Assembly: GCA_050259615.1 (NCBI GenBank)
Contig: JBLNAZ010000082.1
Coordinates: 1 to 64,000, forward strand
Direction of reading: 5' to 3'
Length of the DNA: 64,000 bases
DNA from: JAAXKN01 sp050259615
Lineage (GTDB): Bacteria; Bacteroidota; Ignavibacteria; Ignavibacteriales; SURF-24
Below the pieces are notes generated by a model. The model made no database searches. It was not told the DNA's origin and saw nothing but the letters and a program-made list of their open reading frames with translations. Positions 9,594 to 18,862 of the stretch are shown here, in pieces; position 1 is the stretch's first letter; each line of letters starts with the position of its first letter. The position numbers and the translations under genes are program-made.

Positions 9594-10670
9594 ATGAAAA
9601 AAATTCTGAAGAACTCGCGTAAAAAAGTCGGCCAGTTTCCCGGAAGCCTCATCTACATGGGAGACAGAACAGGCAACGGTATTAATATTAACGTTGCACA
9701 ATACGACAGGGAAAACTATTCTGAAAGAAAAAATGAAACTCCCCGGGAAATCAAACCCGCAGGTCAGGGCAGCCTCTGGATCAACATTGACGGAATTCAT
9801 ATACCTGAAACGGTTGGTGCAATAGGTGATAAATTCGGTATCCACCCGCTTACACAGGAAGATATTATGAATACTGCCCACCGCCCGAAAGCCGAGGATA
9901 ACGGAAGTTATATTTTTGTTGTGATCAAAATGCTGGACCTGGAATCAGGTACAGGAACACTAAAGACAGAGCAGCTGAGCCTTATAATTGGAAAAAACTA
10001 TGTCATCTCTTTTCAGGAAAATGCTACAGATGAATTTGAGGCCGTGCGCGGGAACCTGAGGGAAAATAAGGGAAAGATCAGGGAACTTGGACCTGATTAT
10101 CTGGCCTACAGGATTCTGGATGTGGTTCTGGATAACTACTTCTCTGTTCTTGAAAAAATAGGCGACAAAATTGAATCCATTGAGGATGAACTTGTGGAAA
10201 ATCCCACCAGACAGACGCTGGAGAAAATCTATAAGTTAAAAGGAGAGATGATTATTATCAGGCGCGCCGTCTGGCCCCTAAGAGAAGTTATAAGCAGCCT
10301 TGAGAAAATTGAAACCGAACTTATTGCAAAATCCACACAGCCGTATCTGAGGGATCTCTACGACCATATAGTCCAGCTTATAGATACAAACGAAAACTAC
10401 CGGGAAATGACAGCAGGACTAATGGATATTTATCTTTCCAGCGTCAGCAATAAATTAAATGAGATAATGAAAGTGCTGACCATAATCTCAACTTTTTTCA
10501 TACCCCTGAACTTTATTGCAGGGCTTTATGGAATGAATTTCAACACCAATATCAGCAAATACAATATGCCCGAGCTGAATTTCTACCTGGGTTATCCTAT
10601 GGCATTGTCTATTATGCTGCTGGTAGTCATTGGACTCTTTATCTATTTTAGGCGAAAAAAGTGGTTCTGA
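9594..10670 (+). CDS. corA: CorA-type magnesium/cobalt channel
   Basis: Inner-membrane pentameric channel for Mg2+ (Co2+, Ni2+). The 358-residue product has a long cytoplasmic N-terminal domain with helical stalk, then two C-terminal transmembrane helices. The selectivity motif GMN is at residues 313-315 ('AGLYGMNFNT') at the end of TM1, and TM2 ('LSIMLLVVIGLFIYF') is followed by the basic tail 'RRKKWF'. It is transcribed alone and converges on the histidine kinase gene with only 20 bases between stops. Confidence 0.93.
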   Translation: MKKILKNSRKKVGQFPGSLIYMGDRTGNGININVAQYDRENYSERKNETPREIKPAGQGSLWINIDGIHIPETVGAIGDKFGIHPLTQEDIMNTAHRPKAEDNGSYIFVVIKMLDLESGTGTLKTEQLSLIIGKNYVISFQENATDEFEAVRGNLRENKGKIRELGPDYLAYRILDVVLDNYFSVLEKIGDKIESIEDELVENPTRQTLEKIYKLKGEMIIIRRAVWPLREVISSLEKIETELIAKSTQPYLRDLYDHIVQLIDTNENYREMTAGLMDIYLSSVSNKLNEIMKVLTIISTFFIPLNFIAGLYGMNFNTNISKYNMPELNFYLGYPMALSIMLLVVIGLFIYFRRKKWF

Positions 10671-10690
10671 GGCTTAATGTAAAGCGGCAT

Positions 10691-13426
10691 TTAGCGGAGC
10701 GGCAGAGTAAAACAGAAAGTACTTCCTTTTCCGGGAGTGCTTTCAACCCAGAGTCTTCCATTATTCTTCTCAATAAACTCTTTGGTAAGAATAAGTCCGA
10801 GGCCAGTTCCGGGTTCTTTTTCAGTTCCGCTTGTTGAGTGTATGACTTCAACGCGGAATAACTTATCGAGTGTGTCTTTATCAATGCCTACGCCAGTATC
10901 GCTCACGGAAATCAGAGCCTGATGCTCATTTTCCATCTTAACACATTTTACTTCAATGCTTCCGTTTCTGGGTGTGAATTTAACAGCGTTGGTTATCAGG
11001 TTCTGAATGGCTGAACTTATCATCTCCTCATCCACAAAGGCAACTTCATTTACGCCTGCTTCTGTTTTAAGATGAATTCCTTTTTTCAAAGCGTTGCCGC
11101 TCAAAAGATCGACATTCCTGCTGATCAGTTCTGCAAGGTTGCAGTCTGAGGGGCTGAAATGAACTCTTCCGGTCTGGAACCTGGAGAACTGGAGAAGGTT
11201 ATTCAGGAGGTTATAAAGATTTTTTGAAGTGCCATTTATTATTTCCAGATATCTCTTCAGTTCCTCATGTGAGAGGTTCTCAAAATCCTCGAGCATCATT
11301 TCCGAGAATCCGAGCAGGGAGGAAAAAGGTCCCCTTAAATCATGTGAAATAAACGAGAAGAATCTGTCCTTTGTTGCGTTTATTTCCTTGAGCTGCTGAA
11401 CATAATTGAGTATTTGTTCCTCGTTTTTCTTCCTTTCAATTACGCGGGAAACCGGAAAAGCTATCAGTTCAAGAGTTTCCTTGTCGTTTTCTGTATAAGC
11501 ATCCTCACGGTTATAGTCCTGAACTACCATAACCCCTATTGTTTTATCCTTTATCTGCAACGGGACACCGAGCCAGATCTTAGCCGGAGAGCCGACAAGG
11601 TTAACTTCCCCTTGTTTCTGGAGTTCCATGTCGTCGTCTTCGTTAAAAAGGAAGGCTTTTCCCTTTCTCAGCACGTATTCTGTAAGTCCTTTCCCCGGCT
11701 TTTTAGGAAGCATCTGTGCATCTTCCTGATCCACCCAGTATGGGAAGGAAAGCATCTGGTTCTGTTCATCCAAAAGGGCAATATAGAAATTTTTAACAGG
11801 CATCAGGGTGCCGACAGCCTGATGAATATAACGGAAGAGGTCCTCAGTAGTTTTTGTGTAGTTTGAAGCCTGAAGTATTTTTAATGTAGTCTGCTTGATA
11901 TTTTCCTGTCTTTTCAGATCCGTGATATCACGTATTACCAGCTGAACGGCAGGCTTTTCATTATATGTAGTTGGTATACCTGTAATTTCGGCGTCAATGG
12001 TTTCGCCTGAAAGAGTGATCAGTTTTACTTTGTTTGCCCTTGAAGGTTTTTTTCTTTTCAGTATGCCATCGAGATAACGTACTGCAAGCGGAAAGTAGTG
12101 CGAATGAATGAAAGTAAAAATGCTTTCATCAAGAATATCTGTCATCTGCGAGGCCTTCAGGAGGCTTAGTCCGGCAGCATTAGCAAATATTATCTTATTC
12201 TCACAAATAACAGTTATTGTATCGGGAATATATTCAACAAGATTGCGGAAGCGTTCTTCGGATTTAAGGAGCGCCTCCTCGGAAAGCTTCATTTCCGTAA
12301 CATCCCTGGAAATTCCCACAATTCCATTGACCAGGCCGTCACTGTCGAAAAGGGGGGCCTTTGTGGTCGATACCCAGGCAATTTCCCCGTTAGGAAAAGT
12401 TTCCTTTTCAACTTTATTAATTATAGGTTTGCCCGTCCTTAAAATTTTCTCTTCATCTTCAAAGGTATCCTGGGCATGCTCTTTTGTAAAGAAATCAAAA
12501 TCCGTTTTACCTATGGCTTTCTGCGGATCGTCAATGCCTTTAAGGTGAACATACCTGCTTACTTTTGTAAACCTGTGTCCGGCATCCTTAAAATATATTG
12601 CATCAGGAATGTTATCCATAAGTCTTTGCAGATAATACCGCTCCTTTTCAAGCTGCAAAGAGGACTGTTTTCTCTCTGTTATATCGTTAACGGACATAAC
12701 AATAAATTCAGGCGCTCTGTTTTTGCCGTTTATAAGATTAACAAAGATTCTGCACCATATTAAATTACCATCCTTATTATAAACCGGCCTTTCCAGCTCA
12801 AAATGTCTTGTTTTTCCGCTAATGAGATCGTCATAATGATAGACCTCGTCAATATAATCTGAGTAACAGATCTCCCTTAGTTTCATTGACAAAAGCTGCT
12901 GACTGTTAAAGCCAAAGATTTTCTGAAACGAACTGCTAAAGTGGAGCATCGAGCCTGACATGTCGAAAACCGCGAAGCCAAGACGGATCGATTCGGACAG
13001 GGAATTTAAGACCTCTACAAGAGACTTGCAGTTCTCATAATATTCCTTTTGATTCTTCTTCCACAGGACTTTCTTGACAGAATTCAATATTGATTCACTG
13101 GCGGCATCTTCCAGGAAAATGGCGTCTGCAGCACCGGCTTTCATGAACTGATAAGCAAGCTCGTAATTTTTGTTTTCCAGTATGAATATAGAAGGGGGAT
13201 TAAAAAGGGAAAGAGAATACGTGTACTTACTCAGGTCAGTTTCATCTTTACCGATAAAAAAAAGACAGACATCATAATCCAGCTCCGAAAGATATTTCTT
13301 CACTCCTGCACAATCAGGCTTAAAGACCATGCTGATGCATGTTCCACTATTGCTGATTTTATCCCCGAAAAGAGATCTATGGGCATCGGGAGTTATAAAA
13401 AGGCATTTAATATCTTGGGTTGTCAT
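10691..13426 (-). CDS. Soluble multi-PAS/GAF sensor histidine kinase with degenerate receiver-like N-terminus
   Basis: The 911-residue protein shows no clear transmembrane segment, so it is probably cytoplasmic. Domains in order: residues 1-130 receiver-like but lacking a clear phospho-acceptor aspartate; three PAS domains (about 150-270, 280-390, 395-510, each closing with 'D(I/V)T' motifs); GAF (about 520-670); HisKA with the phospho-accepting histidine near residue 694 in 'FSFISHDLRGPFSSLLG'; and HATPase_c with N box 'NLITNAVKFTP', G1 'DTGVGI' and G2 'GTGLGL'. No response regulator gene is adjacent, so it is an orphan kinase. The signal is unknown; PAS/GAF arrays commonly sense redox state or small ligands. 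Confidence 0.92.
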   Translation of the reverse strand: MTTQDIKCLFITPDAHRSLFGDKISNSGTCISMVFKPDCAGVKKYLSELDYDVCLFFIGKDETDLSKYTYSLSLFNPPSIFILENKNYELAYQFMKAGAADAIFLEDAASESILNSVKKVLWKKNQKEYYENCKSLVEVLNSLSESIRLGFAVFDMSGSMLHFSSSFQKIFGFNSQQLLSMKLREICYSDYIDEVYHYDDLISGKTRHFELERPVYNKDGNLIWCRIFVNLINGKNRAPEFIVMSVNDITERKQSSLQLEKERYYLQRLMDNIPDAIYFKDAGHRFTKVSRYVHLKGIDDPQKAIGKTDFDFFTKEHAQDTFEDEEKILRTGKPIINKVEKETFPNGEIAWVSTTKAPLFDSDGLVNGIVGISRDVTEMKLSEEALLKSEERFRNLVEYIPDTITVICENKIIFANAAGLSLLKASQMTDILDESIFTFIHSHYFPLAVRYLDGILKRKKPSRANKVKLITLSGETIDAEITGIPTTYNEKPAVQLVIRDITDLKRQENIKQTTLKILQASNYTKTTEDLFRYIHQAVGTLMPVKNFYIALLDEQNQMLSFPYWVDQEDAQMLPKKPGKGLTEYVLRKGKAFLFNEDDDMELQKQGEVNLVGSPAKIWLGVPLQIKDKTIGVMVVQDYNREDAYTENDKETLELIAFPVSRVIERKKNEEQILNYVQQLKEINATKDRFFSFISHDLRGPFSSLLGFSEMMLEDFENLSHEELKRYLEIINGTSKNLYNLLNNLLQFSRFQTGRVHFSPSDCNLAELISRNVDLLSGNALKKGIHLKTEAGVNEVAFVDEEMISSAIQNLITNAVKFTPRNGSIEVKCVKMENEHQALISVSDTGVGIDKDTLDKLFRVEVIHSTSGTEKEPGTGLGLILTKEFIEKNNGRLWVESTPGKGSTFCFTLPLR

Positions 13427-13745
13427 TGCAAAGAATTATGCCGAAAAATGATTTAAAAATTTCCTAAAGGATATAAAAACCGTTCGTAAAAAACAATACC
13501 ATCAGGAAATTATTTTTTCCTTCCGTTTTTATGGAAATTCCGGTTGTTTTTTTCAGAAGGCAAATTTAATCAAATAATATAAAATATATACTATAATTCT
13601 GCATTTTTTTGCAGAAGTTTTGCTTTTGCAGTGTCCTGCTTTTCTGGTACTTGCAGAAGAAGAAACTGATTGCTTAATTTAATAAAGGCACTCGATTTTA
13701 ATGATAATTTAAGGTAATTTTCTCAGCAGTAATCATTAAAATGGA
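13427..13745. other. Divergent intergenic region
   Basis: This 319-base AT-rich gap between the divergent kinase and pepF genes must hold both promoters. I see poly-T/A tracts but no convincing operator, repeat or small ORF. Confidence 0.5.
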
Positions 13746-15656
13746 ATGCGGCTTATGAAAACGAAATTATTTTTTCTTTTAACTGCGGGATTATTTATGA
13801 CATTATTTATTCCAAGCCTTTCGAACAGGGAGATTATGGCTCAGGACGGAACTGGCAGTCTTCCCGGAAGAAGTGACATTGAGGCAAAGTATACCTGGAA
13901 CCTTTCCGATATTTATAAAACGGAGGATCTGTGGGAGAAGGATTTTGCCTGGGTTGAAGAAAATGCTTCCGGTTATAAGAATTTTCAGGGTAAGCTTGAA
14001 TCTTCTTCCGAAGAGCTGCTCAAGGCAATGAAGTTTGACGATGAAGTGGGAATAAAACTCTCCAGACTTTATCTCTATTCTTCACTTTCAAAGGATCTGG
14101 ACCTTGCAAACAGCCAGGCTCAGGCCCGGTACGACAGGATAAGCGCTCTTTCATCCAAAGTGGCAGCCGCAAGTTCTTTTATGCGCCCTGAAATTCTCTC
14201 AATTCCGGAAGAAAAAATAAAGGACTTCATGAAGCAGTCTGATGCATTAAGGCTTTACAGGCAGCAGTTTGATAACCTCTTCCGAACCAAAGAGCATACA
14301 CTTTCCAAAGAGCTGGAGGAACTCCTTGCAATGGGTTCCGAGGTAAGCCGTATTCCTTACGGTACCTTTAATGTATTTACCGATGCTGAGATGCAGTTCC
14401 CCGTTGTAAAGGATTCTGAAGGAAAGGATGTCCAGATCTCGCACGGAAGGTATTCAGCTGCTTTGTTCTCAACTGACCGCGAATACAGAAAAAGGGTATA
14501 CCTGGGTTTCTATAAGCCTTTTAAAGAGTATAAGAACACAATCTCTACACTTTTCAGCGGCAACATTAAAACCCATGTTTTTTATTCAAAAGCACGCCAT
14601 TATAATTCATCTAAAGAAGCTGCTCTGGATGTTAATAGCATACCGACTGCAGTTTATGACAACCTGATAAAAAGCATAAATGAAAACCTTGAGCCGCTGC
14701 ACCGCTGGGCCGGCATTAAGAAAAGGGTGCTGGGACTTAAGGAACTGCACATATACGACAGCTATGTTACTCTTTTCCCGGGAGTTAAAAAGGAATATGA
14801 TTTTGAAAAGGGTAAAACAGTAGTATTGGACGCCTTAAAACCGATGGGAATTGACTATATAGCTAATCTAAAGAATGCCTTCGATAACCGCTGGATAGAT
14901 GTATATGAAACAAAAGGCAAAAGAAGCGGAGCTTACTCTTCGGGCACAACATACGGAGTTCACCCGTATGTTCTTCTAAACTGGAATAATCAGCTGAATG
15001 ACGTCTTTACGCTTGCTCATGAAATGGGGCATAATATGCACTCGTTCTACACGGGACAGACACAGCCCTATCCTTATGCGGATTATTCCATCTTTGTTGC
15101 CGAGGTGGCTTCAACGGCCAATGAAGCACTCCTGCTGGATTATCTTATCGAACATGCACAGTCGAGGGAAGAAAAGCTTGCCCTTATAGAAAAATATCTT
15201 ACTAACATTACTTCCACTTTCTACCGCCAGGCCGGGTTTGCCGAATTTGAACAGATGGTGCACGATAAAGTTGAAAAAGGGGACCCTCTTACGCCAGATA
15301 AACTGAATGCAATGTATCACGAGCTTACACAGCGCTACTGGGGCCCTGACATGGTTATTGACGATGAAGAGGACTATACATGGGCAAGAATTCCTCACTT
15401 CTACTATAACTTCTATGTATACCAGTATGCCACGGGACTTGCCGCCTCACAGGCGCTAGTGGCAAATATTAAAAAAGAAGGACAGCCTGCAATTGACAGG
15501 TATCTCGATTTCCTTAAAGCCGGAAGCAGCGACTATCCTATTAACGTCCTGAAGAAAGCCGGAGTTGATATGACATCCAAAGAGCCCGTGCTGCAAACCA
15601 TTAGGAAGATGAACGAACTTCTTGATGAAATGGAAAAGCTCCTTGACCAGAAATAA
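13746..15656 (+). CDS. pepF: Secreted oligoendopeptidase F (M3B family)
   Basis: Zinc metallopeptidase cutting short peptides. The 636-residue product has the M3 signature 'LAHEMGHNMHS' with H425, E426 and H429, and the downstream acidic ligand region 'EVASTANEALL'. Other family blocks are 'RKRVYLGFY' and 'YDSYVTLFP'. Most PepF proteins are cytosolic, but this one starts with a signal-peptide-like segment ('KLFFLLTAGLFMTLFIP' then 'IMAQDG'), implying export. Either ATG 13746 or ATG 13755 could be the start. A single-gene unit ended by a good terminator. Confidence 0.9.
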   Translation: MRLMKTKLFFLLTAGLFMTLFIPSLSNREIMAQDGTGSLPGRSDIEAKYTWNLSDIYKTEDLWEKDFAWVEENASGYKNFQGKLESSSEELLKAMKFDDEVGIKLSRLYLYSSLSKDLDLANSQAQARYDRISALSSKVAAASSFMRPEILSIPEEKIKDFMKQSDALRLYRQQFDNLFRTKEHTLSKELEELLAMGSEVSRIPYGTFNVFTDAEMQFPVVKDSEGKDVQISHGRYSAALFSTDREYRKRVYLGFYKPFKEYKNTISTLFSGNIKTHVFYSKARHYNSSKEAALDVNSIPTAVYDNLIKSINENLEPLHRWAGIKKRVLGLKELHIYDSYVTLFPGVKKEYDFEKGKTVVLDALKPMGIDYIANLKNAFDNRWIDVYETKGKRSGAYSSGTTYGVHPYVLLNWNNQLNDVFTLAHEMGHNMHSFYTGQTQPYPYADYSIFVAEVASTANEALLLDYLIEHAQSREEKLALIEKYLTNITSTFYRQAGFAEFEQMVHDKVEKGDPLTPDKLNAMYHELTQRYWGPDMVIDDEEDYTWARIPHFYYNFYVYQYATGLAASQALVANIKKEGQPAIDRYLDFLKAGSSDYPINVLKKAGVDMTSKEPVLQTIRKMNELLDEMEKLLDQK

Positions 15657-15686
15657 TTAAACTCATATATTGGGTAGTAATAAAAT

Positions 15687-15714
15687 AAAAGGCGAGGTAA
15701 AATCTCGCCTTTTT
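15687..15714 (+). terminator. Intrinsic terminator after pepF
   Basis: A ten-base-pair stem AAAAGGCGAG / CTCGCCTTTT with a seven-base loop, followed by T residues, 30 bases past the pepF stop. Confidence 0.85.
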
Positions 15715-15746
15715 AATGTAAAAAAAATATTGAAAAGAGAAATAAA

Positions 15747-16763
15747 ATGAAGATTTACTCAAAAAAAGACTTAAATGAGTATCATTTTTCCTTAACCTAT
15801 GACGACATAAGCCTAATACCTACGGAGGTTTCCAGGATTAAGAGCCGTACGGAAGCATCAACAAAGTGCAATTTTATGGGACTGGATCTTGCAGTGCCTG
15901 TGGTTTCGAGCCCCATGGATACAGTTACAGGAATTGCAATGGCAGAAGAACTGACAGCCCTGGGCTGCCTTGGAATTCTGAACAGGTTTGATTCATCACT
16001 GGCACAGGTCCTTAATGGAAGCAACGGTGCCAACCTGCGCGGAGTATCAGTTGCTCTTAATACTGAAATGGACGTGGTTGAAAAACTTGCCGAAAAAAAT
16101 TATGTAATCTGCATAGACACGGCAAACGCAAACAACAGGGCCGTATTAAACAAAACTGAAGAGATCAAAAAAAGATTCGGAAATTCAAAAATAATGGTTG
16201 GTAATGTTGCCCACGGTGCTTCATTAAAACAGCTCGAGGAATCAGGTGCCGACGCAGTAAGAGTTGGAATTGGAAGCGGAAGCGTGTGTACTACTTCAAT
16301 CCAGACGGGTATAGGAATAGGACAGGTTTCATCTTTGTTGAATGTAATCTTTTCAAGAAAGAAAGATAACCTGAAAATAAAGATTATTGCCGACGGAGGA
16401 ATCAAATGCCCTGGTGACGTGGCCAAGGCTATGGCGCTTGGAGCTGATGCTGTAATGCTGGGCAGAATGCTTGCCGGCACAAAGGAAACTCCAAGTGAGG
16501 TCATAAAATATAATGGTCAGCTGTGGAAGAAATACCGCGGTTCGGCTTCATTCGGCGTTAAGATGAGAAATGAATTCATTGAAGGTGAAGAAACCATGGT
16601 GCCTTATAAGGGCCAGGTAAAAAGCGTTATTGACGCGATTTCAGACGGCTTAAAAAGCGCAATGAGCTATATGAACTGCTTCAGCCTTGACGAGCTGAAA
16701 AAAACAGAAACCTTTGCAGTTCTCAGCAACAGCTCATTCCTGGAAAGACTGCCTAAGATGTAA
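15747..16763 (+). CDS. guaC: GMP reductase / IMP dehydrogenase family enzyme, GuaC-like
   Basis: TIM-barrel purine nucleotide enzyme of 338 residues without the CBS pair found in most IMP dehydrogenases. The catalytic cysteine loop is 'VGIGSGSVCTTSIQTGIG', the substrate-phosphate glycine region is 'IADGGIKCPGDVAKAMALGAD', and the N-terminus has 'LTYDDISLIP'. The C-terminal 'KKYRGSASFG...EGEETMVPYKG' resembles Bacillus-type GMP reductase, not the IMPDH flap. GMP reductase converts GMP to IMP and ammonia with NADPH, feeding guanine nucleotides towards hypoxanthine and xanthine. The symbol is tentative, because IMPDH lacking CBS domains is possible. It is expressed as one gene between two strong terminators, about 17 kb from the purine catabolic island. 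Confidence 0.7.
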   Translation: MKIYSKKDLNEYHFSLTYDDISLIPTEVSRIKSRTEASTKCNFMGLDLAVPVVSSPMDTVTGIAMAEELTALGCLGILNRFDSSLAQVLNGSNGANLRGVSVALNTEMDVVEKLAEKNYVICIDTANANNRAVLNKTEEIKKRFGNSKIMVGNVAHGASLKQLEESGADAVRVGIGSGSVCTTSIQTGIGIGQVSSLLNVIFSRKKDNLKIKIIADGGIKCPGDVAKAMALGADAVMLGRMLAGTKETPSEVIKYNGQLWKKYRGSASFGVKMRNEFIEGEETMVPYKGQVKSVIDAISDGLKSAMSYMNCFSLDELKKTETFAVLSNSSFLERLPKM

Positions 16764-16784
16764 TCAGTTTACATAAATTCATTC

Positions 16785-16826
16785 AATGCCCTTAAAGTCA
16801 GAAGTGATATTAAGGGCATTTTTTTT
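16785..16826 (+). terminator. Intrinsic terminator between guaC-like and cupin genes
   Basis: An 11-base-pair stem AATGCCCTTAA / TTAAGGGCATT with a 14-base loop and a T-run. It overlaps the stop of the converging cupin gene, so it may serve both directions. Confidence 0.88.
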
Positions 16827-17190
16827 AACCTTCTCTTTTTACCCTGTCCATGGTAAAGGCCGGTACGCAGACCGATACGTATTCCACCGGCTCTTCAAAC
16901 GGGTTTGAGTATCTTACTCTTGTGCCTTTTTTTATGCATATGGATTCATTTCTTGAAAGCTGAATCTTTTTCCCGTCCGTCTCAATAATTTTCCTTCCGG
17001 AAATAATGTATGTGATCTCATCAAAATCCGGTGTCTGAAAAGGTTCACTCCACCCTGCAGGAGCAATCATGTGGGCAAAACTGTAGTCGCCTGTATCAAT
17101 GCTCGCTTTGCCGAAATGTTCCTCTATCAGTTTTCCGTCATTTGTAGGGACGATAAAAGGCGAGGTTTGAAGTTCATATTTACTGCTCAT
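16825..17190 (-). CDS. Small cupin-domain protein
   Basis: The 121-residue product is a single cupin barrel: 'GWSEPFQTPDFDEITYIISGRKIIETDGKKIQLSRNESICIKKGTRVRYSN' has the cupin-1 and cupin-2 spacing, with DE in place of the usual HxHxxE metal triad, so metal binding is doubtful. EutQ-like and other sugar- or ligand-binding cupins look similar. It sits 28 bases downstream of the secreted metallopeptidase gene in the same direction. Function unknown. Confidence 0.7.
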   Translation of the reverse strand: MSSKYELQTSPFIVPTNDGKLIEEHFGKASIDTGDYSFAHMIAPAGWSEPFQTPDFDEITYIISGRKIIETDGKKIQLSRNESICIKKGTRVRYSNPFEEPVEYVSVCVPAFTMDRVKREG

Positions 17191-17218
17191 ATAGTTTCCT
17201 TATGGTTTTGATTACGAA

Positions 17219-18688
17219 TTAAAAGCCAGAGGCCTGCAGAAACTGCAGATCCTCATCAAAAATATCTTTGCTTACCTGAAAGTGGTAAAAGCCATCCTGG
17301 AGGGGGACCATCTTCTGGCTGAAAGAAAATCCGGTGCTGTAAGATGCAATTAAATTGTTGGTATAAAGGTTATAAACGCTTGTCTCTCTTTCATTTGCCG
17401 TAATTAAATACTTGCTCCCGCTATAGTTTATGTTCGGGAAAATCTCGGTGAATTTTCTGCTTTTATAGTTCCCCGGTTTTTCAGCTGATGATAAAACCAT
17501 GCTGCTTTTTATGCTGAAGATATAAAACTTTCCGCTGTCATAAATCTTTCCGGCACTGCTTTCATAAATAAGCCTACCGGGAGTCCCGCTTTCTTCAAAG
17601 CTAACTCCTGACATAAAGCCGTAAGCATTTAAGAATTCCCTGAACCGCAGCTGCGAAGGAAACCTGATAGAATCTATCCCAAGGCTTTCTACAAACCTCA
17701 CGCTTCCGCTTAAGCTCCTGTAAAGCTTTAGGTAAGACTCAACACCGAGCTCCTTCAGAAGGAAATAATTATATAGTCCGGCAACAGGGTACGTCATAGA
17801 GGCATCTTCAGAAGTAAATTCCTTTTTTGTGATAATTGAGTTATAGGGAACGTAGCCCGATTTCTGCAGGTAGTACCCGGCATCCAGTACCACGTTTCTC
17901 ATCAGTCCGCCCCTGCCCCCGGTTGCAGCAGCAAAGCCTTCCTGGAGAAAAGGAAGCGTGTAAAGGGGAAGCGTCCTGAGCCTGAAATTTACTAGCAGGT
18001 GTGAAAGCTCGTGAAAATGGCAGTTGAAAGTGGTCACAATTTCATCAAAAGCAAGTGTGTACATGCCGCGTGTGTTGAAGCCTGTAAGCTTCTCAATTTC
18101 CTTTTCATCCCTGCAGAGGATATAAATTATCTTATTTTTTTCAAGAAGCACTTTATCATCTTTAGTAAGATTTAAAAGCCCGGCCAAAGCTTCAGCGTAT
18201 GAGTCCAGCTTTTCAGCTGAATAATCATTAAAAAGGGAAGGATCGCTGATAAAGAAACTGAAATACTTTGTTGTAAAGTTTTTCCAGTTCCTTGTATAAT
18301 AAAGTACAGGGGAAATGTATTTGTTATTCTTGAAGAAGAAATCCCTTTTATAGCTCATCCCTTTTAAAGAGAATGCAGCTTTTGTAAAGCCGTTACCTAA
18401 ATCCTCTTTTGTTACTTCATATTTAAGCGAACCGTTGTTTATTCTATCCTTTACGTCTTTGTCAATATCATAGGAAATGAGGAATTTGTCGGGGGTGTTC
18501 TCGTACTTAATCCCCAGGCGCATCGACTTTTCCAACTCAGTACCAAGCACAAATGCCTGCATATTGCCTTTACCTGAAAGGAGAGCCTTAAAGAAATTGT
18601 CAATCTCATCCGGCTCGCCGGTTACCCCGGCTCTTGAGACAATAGAAAAAATTGATAGGAATAAAAAGAAATGATAAGCTCTGCGCAT
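17219..18688 (-). CDS. Secreted gluzincin-type zinc metallopeptidase-like protein
   Basis: The 489-residue product starts with a signal peptide (MRRAYHFFLFLSIFSIVS). The middle has 'NCHFHELSHLLVNF', a HExxH zinc motif, and about 20 residues later 'LPFLQEGFAAA', the glutamate that serves as third zinc ligand in gluzincins. Flanking regions are not recognised and may be beta-rich binding domains. Likely periplasmic or surface located. The natural substrate is unknown, and an inactive or self-processing role cannot be excluded. Confidence 0.72.
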   Translation of the reverse strand: MRRAYHFFLFLSIFSIVSRAGVTGEPDEIDNFFKALLSGKGNMQAFVLGTELEKSMRLGIKYENTPDKFLISYDIDKDVKDRINNGSLKYEVTKEDLGNGFTKAAFSLKGMSYKRDFFFKNNKYISPVLYYTRNWKNFTTKYFSFFISDPSLFNDYSAEKLDSYAEALAGLLNLTKDDKVLLEKNKIIYILCRDEKEIEKLTGFNTRGMYTLAFDEIVTTFNCHFHELSHLLVNFRLRTLPLYTLPFLQEGFAAATGGRGGLMRNVVLDAGYYLQKSGYVPYNSIITKKEFTSEDASMTYPVAGLYNYFLLKELGVESYLKLYRSLSGSVRFVESLGIDSIRFPSQLRFREFLNAYGFMSGVSFEESGTPGRLIYESSAGKIYDSGKFYIFSIKSSMVLSSAEKPGNYKSRKFTEIFPNINYSGSKYLITANERETSVYNLYTNNLIASYSTGFSFSQKMVPLQDGFYHFQVSKDIFDEDLQFLQASGF

Positions 18689-18772
18689 TTAACAAATCCT
18701 GAAGTTTATGTTTTCAATGTAAAAGATAAACAGAATGGATTCTAAAGGCAAAAAGAAAAGGGGGAAGGGGAA

Positions 18773-18835
18773 TTTATACCCGTGGTTGTTCGAACCCTGG
18801 GTATAAATATGGACCGCGCAAGGCGGTCTATATTT
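18773..18835 (-). other. Tandem hairpins downstream of copA
   Basis: Two stem-loops lie side by side in the 174-base gap after copA. The first pairs 18773-18781 (TTTATACCC) with 18799-18807 (GGGTATAAA) and continues inside with GGTT/AACC. The second pairs 18805-18817 with 18823-18835 (13 pairs, one G-U) around a five-base loop. They share three bases. No T-run follows, so they may act as an RNA 3' end stabiliser, a weak terminator or a palindromic repeat. Confidence 0.55.
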
Positions 18836-18862
18836 CCCTCCGGACATATACTTCAAATAATA

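Noticed and set aside
18773..18807. GGTTCGAAC-like bases (minus strand) that look like a tRNA T-arm
   Set aside because: No acceptor, D or anticodon arms can be drawn; the segment is better explained as a plain stem-loop.
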